From positions 1,178,001 to 1,242,000 of the forward strand of contig NZ_PYFP01000001.1 in assembly GCF_003056055.1 (NCBI RefSeq): a stretch of 64,000 nucleotides of DNA, read 5' to 3'. Source of the stretch: Glaciimonas sp. PCH181. Its GTDB lineage: Bacteria > Pseudomonadota > Gammaproteobacteria > Burkholderiales > Burkholderiaceae_D. Positions 43,276-52,676 of the stretch are shown piece by piece. The number at the start of each line of letters is the position of its first letter. The first letter of the stretch is position 1. The position numbers were made by a program, and so were the translations under genes. The notes under the pieces were generated by a model. The model was given only the letters and a program-made list of their open reading frames with translations, was not told the origin of the DNA and did not search any database.

Positions 43276-44703
43276 CTATGCCAACGCTTGTTTGAGTTTC
43301 AGCGCCAGACGTAGCGCATCCTTCTCATCGATAACATTCGCAAAACCCAGCAACAATCCCCGCTGCGGCTTTGCGTTGATATACCAGCGCGACAACGGAT
43401 GCACAGCTAAACCAGCAGCCCGCGCATGGTCCGCCAGCATGATATCGTCTTCGTGATCAGCCAGCTTTGCCAGTATGTGCAAACCGCCCGGCTGCAATGT
43501 GATCCGTATCCGATCACCCAATATTTCCTGAAAAATCTGTGCAGTCACTGCGCGCCGTTCTGCATATAACAAACGCATTTTTTTCAGATGTCTTGAGAAA
43601 TGACCTTCCGCGATAAAGTCGGCAATACCCGCCTGAAACAAATAGGGGCAGCCTGCATTCAGGTTGTAAGAGGCTGCCCGAAAATGTGCAACCGCACTCA
43701 CCGGTGCAACGACATACGCCAGCCTTAAGCCGGGGAACATCGCCTTGCTAAAGGTGCCGCTATAAATGACGCGATCATTGCGATCCAGGCTTTTCAGCGC
43801 TGGCAGCGGTCGCCCCTGATAACGAAACTCACTATCGTAGTCGTCTTCGATAATCCAGCTACCGGCTTTGCTGGCCCATTCCAACAGCGCCATCCGGCGT
43901 TCCAGCGATAACGTCACGCCCAGTGGACTTTGGTGCGACGGCGTCACCATCGCGAATTTTGCATGCGGACTGAGTCGTTTACCTTCCTCGACCATTAATC
44001 CATGTTCATCGACCGGCACCGGCACGACCTTGACTGCGGCAGTCTGCAAAAACAGGCGTGCAAAAATATAGCCCGGATCTTCAAGCCAAAACGCATCGTC
44101 AGCAGTAGAAAGACTGCTTAACGTCAATTCCAGCGTATTGCGCAAGCCGGTCGTGACGAACACCTGTTCCGGCAGACAAGTCACGCCGCGCGAGACACCC
44201 AGATAGGTGGCAATCTTTTCCCGCAAACGGTCGAAACCGGCAGGATCGGGATAGGCCAGCCGCGCAGGTTCACTGCCGCGCAGCCGATGCCCGACTAGCC
44301 GGTTCCACACCTTGCGCGGAAATGCATCCAGCGCAGGCAATCCCATTTGTAGCGGCTTCGGTGCCTTGCCGTCATGCTCGACGATAACGGCATGCGCTTG
44401 TCCGATCATGATTACGGGCGATTTGAGGACAGCTGGCGGCGGCAACGACGGCGATACTACCGTGCCTGCCGCGCCCCTGACTTGCAGATAACCCTCGTCC
44501 GTCAGGATGCGATACGCCATTTCCACCGTGCCACGGGCCAGATTCAGTTCGATCGCCAGCGCCCGTACAGCTGGCACACGATCGCCCGCCTGCAAGTTTC
44601 CCTGCTCGATTGCCGTCTTAAAACGTTGGCATATTTGCATGTACATAGGCAATTCCAGCGCGCGATTGACGCGTAAATCGAGGTCAGGCTTATAGAATTT
44701 CAT
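43276..44703 (-). CDS. MocR/GntR-type PLP-dependent regulator (PdxR-like)
   Basis: A 475-residue MocR regulator. The GntR winged helix spans about 10-75 (LPMYMQICQRFKTAIEQGNLQAGDRVPAVRALAIELNLARGTVEMAY). The aminotransferase-like domain carries the PLP-lysine motif SGTFSKAMFPGLRLAYVVAP and IIEDDYDSEFRYQGRPLPALKSLD, the last typical of the PdxR/GabR group. It is divergent from the CMD/GNAT/azoreductase operon, its likely target. It converges on the RidA remnant with two bases between the stops. Confidence 0.9.
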   Translation of the reverse strand: MKFYKPDLDLRVNRALELPMYMQICQRFKTAIEQGNLQAGDRVPAVRALAIELNLARGTVEMAYRILTDEGYLQVRGAAGTVVSPSLPPPAVLKSPVIMIGQAHAVIVEHDGKAPKPLQMGLPALDAFPRKVWNRLVGHRLRGSEPARLAYPDPAGFDRLREKIATYLGVSRGVTCLPEQVFVTTGLRNTLELTLSSLSTADDAFWLEDPGYIFARLFLQTAAVKVVPVPVDEHGLMVEEGKRLSPHAKFAMVTPSHQSPLGVTLSLERRMALLEWASKAGSWIIEDDYDSEFRYQGRPLPALKSLDRNDRVIYSGTFSKAMFPGLRLAYVVAPVSAVAHFRAASYNLNAGCPYLFQAGIADFIAEGHFSRHLKKMRLLYAERRAVTAQIFQEILGDRIRITLQPGGLHILAKLADHEDDIMLADHARAAGLAVHPLSRWYINAKPQRGLLLGFANVIDEKDALRLALKLKQALA

Positions 44704-44816
44704 GGACTAGTCCTTTTTTTATTTCTTGGCCCTTCTAACATGGCCATGATTTTCGCATACTACACATCAAGCAAACGCCATTTATTCACTTCGATTTACC
44801 TAACAAGGAGCTTTAT

Positions 44817-45254
44817 ATGCACCCTCGCCTCGACTTCTACATTGCTGACAAAGACGTTATCAAGGCACTGATCGGTGTTGAAAACCAAGTCAACAAAGGC
44901 TCGCTAGACATCCTGCTGAAGGAACTTGTCCGCCTGCGTGCATCGCAAATCAACGGCTGCGCATTCTGCCTCGACATGCACGTGACCGACGCCCGCAAAG
45001 CTGGCGAATCTGAACGCCGCATGGCAACCGTTTCGGCCTGGCGCGAAACCCCCTTCTTCAGCGAACGCGAACGCGCTGCTTTGGAATGGACTGAATCGCT
45101 GACGTTGATCTCGCAAAACCATGTACCGGATGCAGTCTGGAATGCCGTTCGCCCCCACTTCACCGATGCCGAACTGGTTGAACTGACATTACTTATCACG
45201 TCGATCAACAGCTGGAATCGCTTTGCTATCGCATTTCGCAAGATGCCAGAGTAA
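44817..45254 (+). CDS. Carboxymuconolactone decarboxylase family protein (AhpD-like)
   Basis: A 145-residue all-helical protein. The redox motif is CAFCLDMHVTDARKAGES (CxxC plus His, about residues 42-58), preceded by LLKELVRLRASQINGC. Small single-domain CMD proteins with this motif act as alkylhydroperoxidase-like antioxidants. AAGGAGC lies seven bases before the ATG. It is the first gene of a rightward set (CMD, GNAT, azoreductase) opposite a MocR regulator. Confidence 0.9.
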   Translation: MHPRLDFYIADKDVIKALIGVENQVNKGSLDILLKELVRLRASQINGCAFCLDMHVTDARKAGESERRMATVSAWRETPFFSERERAALEWTESLTLISQNHVPDAVWNAVRPHFTDAELVELTLLITSINSWNRFAIAFRKMPE

Positions 45255-45326
45255 TTGCTAACGCCAATAGCTCTGTTCGCTCTATCACCGCAACGATAGA
45301 GCGAGGTTAAACTTTGGGAGAAACGT

Positions 45327-45779
45327 ATGCAGTCTGATGTAAAAATAAAACACATCGAAAGCGACGCCGATCTGGAAGCGTCGTTCTCGGTAATGAAGGA
45401 ATTACGACCGCATCTGAGCGACCGCGCAAGCTACGCCGCACAAATCGCGCAGCAACGCACCCAAGGCTATCGCTTGCTTGCAGCCTGGCGCGATGGCGCA
45501 ATTGTCGGACTGGCAGGCTATCGATTGCTAGACAATTTGCTGTACGGGCACTTCATTTACGTCGATGATCTGGTGGTAACGGCTTCGTTGCATCGCGCCG
45601 GGTTGGGCGAGCGCCTGCTGCAAGCAGCAAGGCAACAAGCCATCGCGTTGCACTGCAACCATTTTGTGCTGGATACCGGGTTGCATATGGCGCTGGCGCA
45701 ACGGTTTTACTTCCGGCAAGGACTGCTGGCAAGAGGCATGCATTTCGTCGAACCACTTACTCAGGATATAACGGCATGA
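45327..45779 (+). CDS. GNAT family N-acetyltransferase
   Basis: A 150-residue GCN5-related acetyltransferase. The fold strands VGLAGYRLLD and FIYVDDLVVTASLHRAGLGERLL carry the acetyl-CoA pyrophosphate loop (RAGLGERL, about 91-98). The late Tyr/Phe motif AQRFYFRQGL is also present. The acceptor amine is unknown. GGGAGAAAC precedes the ATG. Its stop overlaps the next gene's start (ATGA at 45776). Confidence 0.88.
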   Translation: MQSDVKIKHIESDADLEASFSVMKELRPHLSDRASYAAQIAQQRTQGYRLLAAWRDGAIVGLAGYRLLDNLLYGHFIYVDDLVVTASLHRAGLGERLLQAARQQAIALHCNHFVLDTGLHMALAQRFYFRQGLLARGMHFVEPLTQDITA

Positions 45780-46393
45780 CGCGTATTTTGTTATTGAACA
45801 GCGGCCCGCACAGCGATGCAAGCTACGGGTATCGTCTGGCTAGGGAAGCGATTGCTGCATCAGGCATCGACAATGTAAAGATCACCGAACGTGATTTGGT
45901 GAAATCACCCATTCCACCCATCGGCCGCGATTACGCGATGGCCATCACTTCGCAAACCGTAGCCGATGCGGAAGAATTCGCGTGGTCGGAACGCCTGATT
46001 GCCGAACTGGAGCAGCACGATATGCTGTTCATCGTCACGCCGATGCACAACTTCACCGTGCCCGCCGCGCTCAAACTCTGGCTCGATCATGTCATCCGCA
46101 TCAATCGCAGCTTTTCCGCTACGCCGGAAGGTAAAGTTGGATGGATGAAAGACCGTCCGACCTTTGTCTTGGTAAGTTCTGGTGGTTTTTTTGCAGGTGA
46201 ACGGGCGAAACAGGCTGATTTTTTGACACCGTACTTGCGCTATGCACTAGGCTCAATCGGCATCAACGATGTGCACTTTTTTCCGCTGCAAGGACTGGTC
46301 TTCGGCCCGGAAGCTGTGGCGCAGGCAGTAAATACAGCACACAAGCAATTATCTGAAAAATTGTCATTGACCAGCGCAAGCCTGGCAAGATAA
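45776..46393 (+). CDS. FMN-dependent NADH-azoreductase-like flavodoxin-fold oxidoreductase
   Basis: A 205-residue flavodoxin-fold protein. It has the FMN phosphate loop near residues 9-18 (SGPHSDASYG), the conserved VTPMHNFTVPAALKLWLDHVIRI (about 85-110) and VLVSSGGFF. This matches AzoR/AcpD quinone and azo reductases that detoxify quinones by two-electron reduction. The ATG overlaps the GNAT stop, so it is co-translated. Just after the stop, TAACCATG-CG-GCATGGTTA forms a small palindrome (46391-46409). Confidence 0.85.
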   Translation: MTRILLLNSGPHSDASYGYRLAREAIAASGIDNVKITERDLVKSPIPPIGRDYAMAITSQTVADAEEFAWSERLIAELEQHDMLFIVTPMHNFTVPAALKLWLDHVIRINRSFSATPEGKVGWMKDRPTFVLVSSGGFFAGERAKQADFLTPYLRYALGSIGINDVHFFPLQGLVFGPEAVAQAVNTAHKQLSEKLSLTSASLAR

Positions 46394-46424
46394 CCATGCG
46401 GCATGGTTAGATAGGTATAACCGG

Positions 46425-46505
46425 TCATCGGTGACTATAATGCAAATCGAAAAACAGACGCTTTTACGATCTTAACTTTTCGATTCGCATTATAGTCACC
46501 GATGA
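46425..46505. repeat. 29-bp near-perfect inverted repeat across the PPTase start codon
   Basis: Arm 1 (46425-46453) and arm 2 (46477-46505) are reverse complements with one mismatch in 29 positions, separated by 23 bases. Each arm carries TATAAT-like sequence in the outward or inward sense. The PPTase ATG (46502-46504) lies at the outer end of arm 2, so in a transcript beginning upstream the start codon would be buried in a very stable stem. No Shine-Dalgarno stands apart from the stem. Confidence 0.85.
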
Positions 46506-47305
46506 ACAGACCTAAAATATCGTCCTCTACTATGCTAGCAAACAATGCTGACACAATTCATTTATGGTTTGCCTACGTTGACGAGATACAAAATCTGCAT
46601 TTATTGGACCGATATCGCAGTCTGTTGACGGAAGAAGAACGACAGCAGGAAAAGCGTTTTCATTTTTTGCGAGATCGACGACGCTATCTTGTTACGCGTG
46701 CACTTGTTCGTACAGTGCTGTCACGTTACGCTGACGTAGCGCCGGAAGAATGGTTGTTCGCCAGCAATGCTTACGGACGACCAGAAATTGCGAATCCTGA
46801 TGTCGCATCAAAAATAGCATTCAATATCTCCCACACAAAAAACCTGATCGTACTCGGCATAACCTTTGGCGATACATTGGGAGTTGACGTAGAAAACGTC
46901 GGCCTTCGTGATGCGCCGCTTGACTTGGCATCACAGTTTTTCTCCCCCAATGAAGTCGCCGCTCTTGTCGCACTTCCGCCTGAATCCCAATCACAGCGCT
47001 TCTTTCAATATTGGACGTTAAAGGAAGCCTATGTAAAGGCGCGTGGGATGGGATTATCGATTCCTCTGGATCAATTTGAATTTGATTTCACAACAGATCG
47101 TCACATAAAATTCTCAACCAATCCATCCTTAAACGATAGTCCGTCCCGATGGCAATTTTGGCAGTTTCAGCCATCGGAAGATCATCTATTGGCGGTGTGC
47201 GCTGAACGTTTTGACGGGCCTAAACCCGAATTTTTGATGAGAAAAATTGTTCCGCTAGAAGCCGAGCAGTTCATAAATTGTCCGATGCTATGCGCGTCAG
47301 CATGA
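46502..47305 (+). CDS. 4'-phosphopantetheinyl transferase (Sfp/Gsp type)
   Basis: A 267-residue PPTase that moves 4'-phosphopantetheine from CoA to the Ser of carrier proteins. Sfp-type motifs are FNISHTKNLIVLG, GVDVENV (Mg-binding Asp/Glu) and the WTLKEAYVKARGMGLSIPL signature (K-E-A/S-Y-x-K). Sfp types serve NRPS, PKS or lysine-biosynthesis carriers, but no such gene lies within this window, so it is an orphan. Alternative starts are ATG 46502 (used here) and ATG 46532, which would fall outside the inverted repeat. Confidence 0.9.
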   Translation: MNRPKISSSTMLANNADTIHLWFAYVDEIQNLHLLDRYRSLLTEEERQQEKRFHFLRDRRRYLVTRALVRTVLSRYADVAPEEWLFASNAYGRPEIANPDVASKIAFNISHTKNLIVLGITFGDTLGVDVENVGLRDAPLDLASQFFSPNEVAALVALPPESQSQRFFQYWTLKEAYVKARGMGLSIPLDQFEFDFTTDRHIKFSTNPSLNDSPSRWQFWQFQPSEDHLLAVCAERFDGPKPEFLMRKIVPLEAEQFINCPMLCASA

Positions 47306-47475
47306 TCTTTTTTCAGACAACAATGGCATATTAAATAGCCCTCCACGCTCCTGCGTGGTCAACGCAAAACGACAAAGGAATAATTTTATTAACTAACGTG
47401 GAAAACAACCAAGAAAAAACCATCGATAGCGATTGCCTCACAGAAATCTATTGTCAAAAAACCCTGATTATCAAC

Positions 47476-48123
47476 TCACGCAGCAGGCCGCCTTAAAAAC
47501 GCCAATACCACGCCAAACGCAATCATCATCGATCCACTCACACGGTTGAACCAGCGAAATCCTTTTGCGCTATTTGTAAATATTCTCAGCCGCGCACCGA
47601 TCAACGCATAAATGGCAATGGCCACTAACTCAAGCAGTAAAAACGTCGCGCCGAGCATTAAAAAGCTCGTCGTATAAGCTGATTGATCAACAAATTGAGG
47701 GAAAAATGCGGTGAAGATAAGAATCGCTTTGGGGTTCCCTGCTGCCACCAAAAACTCTTGTTTTGCTAGTCGGCGTAATTTTTCGTAGGGCAGTTCGGCG
47801 ATTGTCTGCTTGTCATTTACGGCGCCCCCCAGATCAACAGGCTGCGAGTTAAATAATTTGATGCCAAGCCAGACCAGATAAGCAGCACCGCCAAATTTCA
47901 ACACGGTAAATAGTGTTTCCGATGCAAGCAAAAGCGCACCGAGGCCAAAACCGGCGATTCCTATCATCACAGCAAAAGCCAGCAAACGTCCAAACGCTGC
48001 GAGTATCGAATAACGCACACCATCGCGCGCACCGTTCGACAGGGATAGCATGTTATTCGGGCTGAATGCCATATTCAGTGCAAAACAGGCAGGAAGAAAG
48101 AGCCAGTAATTTTGGAACGACAT
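47476..48123 (-). CDS. LysE/RhtB family exporter
   Basis: A 215-residue membrane protein with about six helices. It carries the family motifs FSPNNMLSLSNGARDGVRYSI near residue 20-40 and FLVAAGNPKAILIFTAFFPQFVD (about 125-147). LysE/RhtB proteins export amino acids or homoserine lactones. The ATG at 48123 follows GGGTGA; a GTG three codons earlier is possible. It is monocistronic and convergent with the PPTase. Confidence 0.88.
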   Translation of the reverse strand: MSFQNYWLFLPACFALNMAFSPNNMLSLSNGARDGVRYSILAAFGRLLAFAVMIGIAGFGLGALLLASETLFTVLKFGGAAYLVWLGIKLFNSQPVDLGGAVNDKQTIAELPYEKLRRLAKQEFLVAAGNPKAILIFTAFFPQFVDQSAYTTSFLMLGATFLLLELVAIAIYALIGARLRIFTNSAKGFRWFNRVSGSMMIAFGVVLAFLRRPAA

Positions 48124-48242
48124 GCGGTTCACCCATTGGGAATTCTTGAGACAAATACGTTATCAGATCAAACGGATATTTTATTAGAAAATCGCTACTG
48201 ACATTGCGCCTGATTGCGCCGTGAATAAGTGACGGAATCCTG

Positions 48243-49178
48243 TCATTTTGCGTCCGGGGCGAAGGCTTTTTGCTTCACTTCGCTGAGCGCAAGATTGACG
48301 CAAAATTGGCGAATTACGTCTAGCATAGGAGACTCCGTCCGCCCCTCCAAAGTAACAAAAGCATACTGTGCATCGACTTCGAATGGCAGATCGAGCTGCA
48401 CTACTTCGATGTCACCGCTACGCAGCCATGTCCGCGCCGTGGCAAGTACGCCAAGAAAAACCGCATCAGTCGTCAGTACGGCATCGATCAGTGCAGCGAC
48501 GGAGTCTGACGATGCCCGCAAGAAGCGCGTCGGATGCGCTATCGGACCAAAACGCTCAATTAGCACACGAGAAGTTTCATCGCTCAGCACGGTCGAAACG
48601 ACCGGGTATTTGACGATCTCGGCGAACTCTACGCCATGGCGGTTCGACAGTGGATGACCACGCCGACACATGAAACCCGATTGCACGCGGCCAAGCAAAC
48701 GCGTATGCAGATCCTCACGAGGTGGAACCGCGCGTGAATGCACGAGCAAGGCATCGAATGTGCGCTCCCGCAAAGCCGCAACCTGGGCCTCGGGACTGCC
48801 CGTTGAAAGATGCACACCGACGCGGGGATACTGACGCAGCATGTACGACAACAACGGTCCCGCAAACATGGCATTTGGCGCAGACCCCAATCCGAGCCGG
48901 ATCGTGCCGCCATCACCCTGAGTCAGCAACTGTGCGGTGTGCTTCAGATCTACAGCCTCAGAGACGATCTTTCTGGCCTTCTCGGCAACCACGGTGCCAA
49001 ACGGCGTGAGCTCGTTGCGTTTACCAACACGATCAATCAATCGCGTTCCCAGCTCCTGCTCAAGCATCTGAATGCTACGGCTTAACGCCGGTTGCGTGAG
49101 ATATAGCACCTCTGATGCCCTGCTAAAAGAGCCCGTTTCAACCAACGCCAGGAAATGCTCAAGGTGATGCAAATTCAT
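48243..49178 (-). CDS. LysR family regulator
   Basis: A 311-residue LysR regulator. The helix-turn-helix is at residues 1-60 (LHHLEHFLALVETGSFSRASEVLYLTQPALSRSIQMLEQELGTRLIDR), then the effector domain. It is divergent from the lipoprotein esterase, 264 bases apart, and is the probable activator of the esterase/M20/MHS/porin cassette. Confidence 0.9.
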   Translation of the reverse strand: MNLHHLEHFLALVETGSFSRASEVLYLTQPALSRSIQMLEQELGTRLIDRVGKRNELTPFGTVVAEKARKIVSEAVDLKHTAQLLTQGDGGTIRLGLGSAPNAMFAGPLLSYMLRQYPRVGVHLSTGSPEAQVAALRERTFDALLVHSRAVPPREDLHTRLLGRVQSGFMCRRGHPLSNRHGVEFAEIVKYPVVSTVLSDETSRVLIERFGPIAHPTRFLRASSDSVAALIDAVLTTDAVFLGVLATARTWLRSGDIEVVQLDLPFEVDAQYAFVTLEGRTESPMLDVIRQFCVNLALSEVKQKAFAPDAK

Positions 49179-49442
49179 AATGACGTCCTATTCCAGAAGA
49201 GTGTATTTGGGCACGTCTAAGTGTATGCCAAGCATCAGAAAATGTAATGATAATCAGAAAAATAATGCATTGGACAGATGAATTTACACTTTCTATGATG
49301 TGTTATCGCATTGTTCTTAAGACGCCGAGAGCGTGCACAGATCCGTTCGATGCAAGAGGTCGCACCCAAATACCCGACCTCGGCACAGCCGGGAAATAGT
49401 AAAAAAGTAGCGAAGTTCATTCGACACAGACAAGGGGTAGAC

Positions 49443-51047
49443 ATGAAAACAAATAAGGGTATTTCAACCATTTTCGCACTGCTTGCCGTAACGCTTAGTG
49501 CGTGCGGCGGTGGCAGCGGGCAGAAGGACGCCTTAGCGACCAGCAATGTCACGGTCCAGACTACAGAAGGTCCCGTCGTAGGGGTGCTGAAAGGCAACGT
49601 TGTTTCTTATCTTGGTATGCCATACGCGAAGGCCCCTGTTGGGACACTGCGCTGGATGCCTCCGCAAGCGCCGGTGCCTCGCACCAGCACGCTGAGCACC
49701 GCGTCTTACGGCAACGCCTGTCCGCAAACTACAGTGCAAAACGACATCCCGGCGAGCAACATGTCGGAGGATTGTCTCTTCATCAACGTACAAGAACCTG
49801 CGGCCACGGTTGCATCTAGCAAACTCCCGGTTGTTGTCTACATCCATGGCGGCGCGTTCACGCTTGGTTCGGGCGCGCAGGTTGATGGCAGTGCGATCGC
49901 GACGACGGGCAACATCGTGTTCGCGAGCTTCAACTACCGACTTGGGGCGTTAGGCTACCTGGCGAACGCTGCGCTACAGACTGCGAATGGTGATGGCACT
50001 CTGGGGAATTTCGCCGTGATGGACCAGCAGGCTGCGCTGCAATGGGTGCAGAAAAACATCGCCGCGTTCGGTGGCGATCCGAACAACGTCACCGTTTGGG
50101 GATTGTCGGCTGGTGCCACGTCCACGTTCACGCTGCTGGAATCGCCTCTATCCAAAGGCCTGTTCAGCAAGGCGGTCATGCAAAGTGGTGGCGGCGGCGC
50201 TTACTCGAACTTAACGCCGGATAACGCGATTGCGCAAGGCAATACGCTGATCCAGGCCGCTGGATGTACTGGTACGCCCGATGCTTTAGCGTGTCTGCGC
50301 GGCAAATCAGCTACCGACCTTGTCGCCGCCCAAACTAATAGCAAGTGGCGGCCAACGATCGATGGCAAAGTTGTCACTCAGGTGCCGTCGGCTGCGTTTA
50401 TTACCGGCAACTTTAACCGTGTGCCAGTGATGATCGGCGGCGTGTATGACGAGGGAACGCTGTTCGTTCCTCCGACATTGCCTGCGTCGGTCTATACGCA
50501 AGCGATCGCATCGCTTGCGCCACCCGGCTATGACACTACGAAGATCCAAGCGGCCTATCCACTTGCTAACTATGCGGTTCCCGCACAGGGCTTGGCACGC
50601 GCGGAAGGCGATGCGTTATACGCGTGTGGGAACAGCTCACGCCGGGACGAACTTTCCGCATGGGTTCCCGTATTCGGGTGGGAATTTACAGATCCTACGC
50701 TCTCCTTCCCAACTAACCCGACGGCCTTCTATCTGGGTACATCACACGGGACCGACGCGTCATATTGGTTCGGCGCACCCAATGTCGCAACAAGTAACCC
50801 GCTCCCCGCCATGCAAGCGCTTGGCGTTCAGATGAAGAAGTATCTCGTCAATTTCGCCCGCAATGGGGATCCAAACGGAGACGGCTCAGACCGGAGCATC
50901 CCGCATTGGCCGCGATACGTAGCATCCAGCGATCGCGAAATGGTCGAACTGACGATTCCGTCGATCACCGTATCGAACACTGCTTTCGAAACGACGCACA
51001 ACTGCAACACCCTCTGGGGAAAAGCTGTATTCCCACCTATTTATTAA
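49443..51047 (+). CDS. Type-B carboxylesterase/lipase, lipoprotein
   Basis: A 534-residue alpha/beta-hydrolase. The ATG at 49443 (AAGGGG upstream) gives a lipoprotein signal with lipobox LSAC (TIFALLAVTLSACGGGSG), so the enzyme is anchored in the envelope. The nucleophile elbow is WGLSAGAT (GxSxG). The oxyanion region is VVYIHGGAFTLGSG, the acidic member GGVYDEGTLF and the His TSHGTDASYWFG, as in type-B carboxylesterases. The Ser motif is GLSAG instead of the common GESAG. It heads a cassette with an M20 peptidase and an MHS transporter. Confidence 0.9.
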   Translation: MKTNKGISTIFALLAVTLSACGGGSGQKDALATSNVTVQTTEGPVVGVLKGNVVSYLGMPYAKAPVGTLRWMPPQAPVPRTSTLSTASYGNACPQTTVQNDIPASNMSEDCLFINVQEPAATVASSKLPVVVYIHGGAFTLGSGAQVDGSAIATTGNIVFASFNYRLGALGYLANAALQTANGDGTLGNFAVMDQQAALQWVQKNIAAFGGDPNNVTVWGLSAGATSTFTLLESPLSKGLFSKAVMQSGGGGAYSNLTPDNAIAQGNTLIQAAGCTGTPDALACLRGKSATDLVAAQTNSKWRPTIDGKVVTQVPSAAFITGNFNRVPVMIGGVYDEGTLFVPPTLPASVYTQAIASLAPPGYDTTKIQAAYPLANYAVPAQGLARAEGDALYACGNSSRRDELSAWVPVFGWEFTDPTLSFPTNPTAFYLGTSHGTDASYWFGAPNVATSNPLPAMQALGVQMKKYLVNFARNGDPNGDGSDRSIPHWPRYVASSDREMVELTIPSITVSNTAFETTHNCNTLWGKAVFPPIY

Positions 51048-51116
51048 TGCACGTGTAACACAAGACGCGAGTCGCTCAGGCTACTCGCGAAAGCAAACTT
51101 AGAATCAGGAATAATC

Positions 51117-52526
51117 ATGAATGAACGCGTAGTCGATTTTCTGCATGCCGAGCACGACAACATCCTGTCGCGTCTCGACACATTTCTCCGTATCCCTAGC
51201 GTCAGTGCTGATCCCGCATACAGCGTGCACATGAATGAAGCAAGGCAGCACTTGGCAGAACGCTTGAAGCAAATAGGAATGCAGAATGTCTGCGAGCTCG
51301 ACGGCGGTGGAGAAGCGGCGGTCTATGGAGAATGGCTGGGCGCGCCGGGGAAGCCGACTATCCTGATTTACGGGCATTACGACGTACAGCCGGAAGATCC
51401 AATCGAATTGTGGAAAAGTCCGCCTTTCGAACCAACAGTACGAGACGGATGCATCTTTGCGCGTGGCGCATCCGACGTCAAAGGATCAACGACCATTGCG
51501 TTGGAAGTCGTCGCTGCATACCTTGCGGTGTCGGGAGCCTGTCCGGTCAATGTCAAGGTTTTCCTGGAGGGAGAGGAAGAAACCGGAAGCCCTACGCTGG
51601 GGAACATCATTGACCGGTATCGGGATCTCTTGAAAGTCGACGCGGTATTGTCAGCCGATGGCGGCCGCGCCAGCGCTGATTTTCCGACGATCAACACGGG
51701 CGCACGCGGTAATGGTCAACTGGAATTTAGTGTGCGTACTGCGGACAAGGATTTACACTCCGGCCGTTATGGCGGCTGCGTCCGCAATGCACTGCATGAA
51801 ATGGCAACGCTGGTCGCGTCTTTGCATGACGTAAACGGGGCGATCGCAGTTGAAGGATTTTACGCAAGCGTCGAGGACATTACGCCGCGTCAAAAAACCG
51901 ACACAGCGGCATTTCCCTTCGATGAAAAAGCATTCTTGGGCGATGTTGCAGCAAGTCATCACGGCGAACCCGGCTTCATCATCAGGGAACAGCTGACGCT
52001 GCGTCCATCACTCGACATCAATGGCATGTGGGGCGGTTACACAGGCCAGGGCGGCAAGACGATCATCCCGAACACTGCTAGCGCAAAGCTCACCGTGCGC
52101 TTAGTCGAGGGGCAAAATTCAAGCGACGTCCTCCAGCAAGTTGCGCAGCACTTGCACAGCCATTGCCCAGCGGGCGTGTCACTGGAGATTTCCAACATGT
52201 TTTGCGGCGCACCGGCGTCGACCTTATCTCCGGCACATCCGCTTGTGCGGGCGGCCGAAACTGTCTTATTCAACGAAACAGGTCGTCAAGCGGCGCATGT
52301 CCGGCTCGGCGCAAGCGTCCCGATCACGGCGGTCTTCAAAGAGATGCTGGGAGTCGATACACTGATGTTCGGTTACAACCTTCCCGATGAAGATGTGCAT
52401 GCGCCCAATGAGTTCTTCCGCATCAAGTCGATTGGTGAAGGTTTGCGTGGATGGTCTTTATTCCTGGAGGAACTCGGAAAGTATCCGGTTTCAGCATTTT
52501 CCACGCCTGAGCGCTTGAAGCAATAA
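51117..52526 (+). CDS. M20 family dipeptidase/amidohydrolase
   Basis: A 469-residue zinc peptidase of the M20 (CPG2/CNDP-like) family. Metal and catalytic motifs are ILIYGHYDVQPEDP (His, Asp), CIFARGASDVKGSTT (bridging Asp), LEGEEETGSP (catalytic Glu-Glu), and the lid dimerisation domain with KDLHSGRYGGC. It cleaves dipeptides or N-acyl amino acids in the cytoplasm. There is no signal peptide. Placed between an envelope esterase and an MHS importer, it may hydrolyse the amide bond of a compound whose ester is cut outside the cytoplasm. Confidence 0.92.
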   Translation: MNERVVDFLHAEHDNILSRLDTFLRIPSVSADPAYSVHMNEARQHLAERLKQIGMQNVCELDGGGEAAVYGEWLGAPGKPTILIYGHYDVQPEDPIELWKSPPFEPTVRDGCIFARGASDVKGSTTIALEVVAAYLAVSGACPVNVKVFLEGEEETGSPTLGNIIDRYRDLLKVDAVLSADGGRASADFPTINTGARGNGQLEFSVRTADKDLHSGRYGGCVRNALHEMATLVASLHDVNGAIAVEGFYASVEDITPRQKTDTAAFPFDEKAFLGDVAASHHGEPGFIIREQLTLRPSLDINGMWGGYTGQGGKTIIPNTASAKLTVRLVEGQNSSDVLQQVAQHLHSHCPAGVSLEISNMFCGAPASTLSPAHPLVRAAETVLFNETGRQAAHVRLGASVPITAVFKEMLGVDTLMFGYNLPDEDVHAPNEFFRIKSIGEGLRGWSLFLEELGKYPVSAFSTPERLKQ

Positions 52527-52676
52527 CGAGGAACCATCTTACGGCGTCGTCCAATCAGCGAAGACGACGCCTGAGTGTGAGGTGAGCGCGCGCAATCCGC
52601 GTTTGTTGACCGATGGTCGACGGATAGTGCCCACCACCCAGCTGCAACGATATACATTCTTAAAAGAGAGAAAGAA

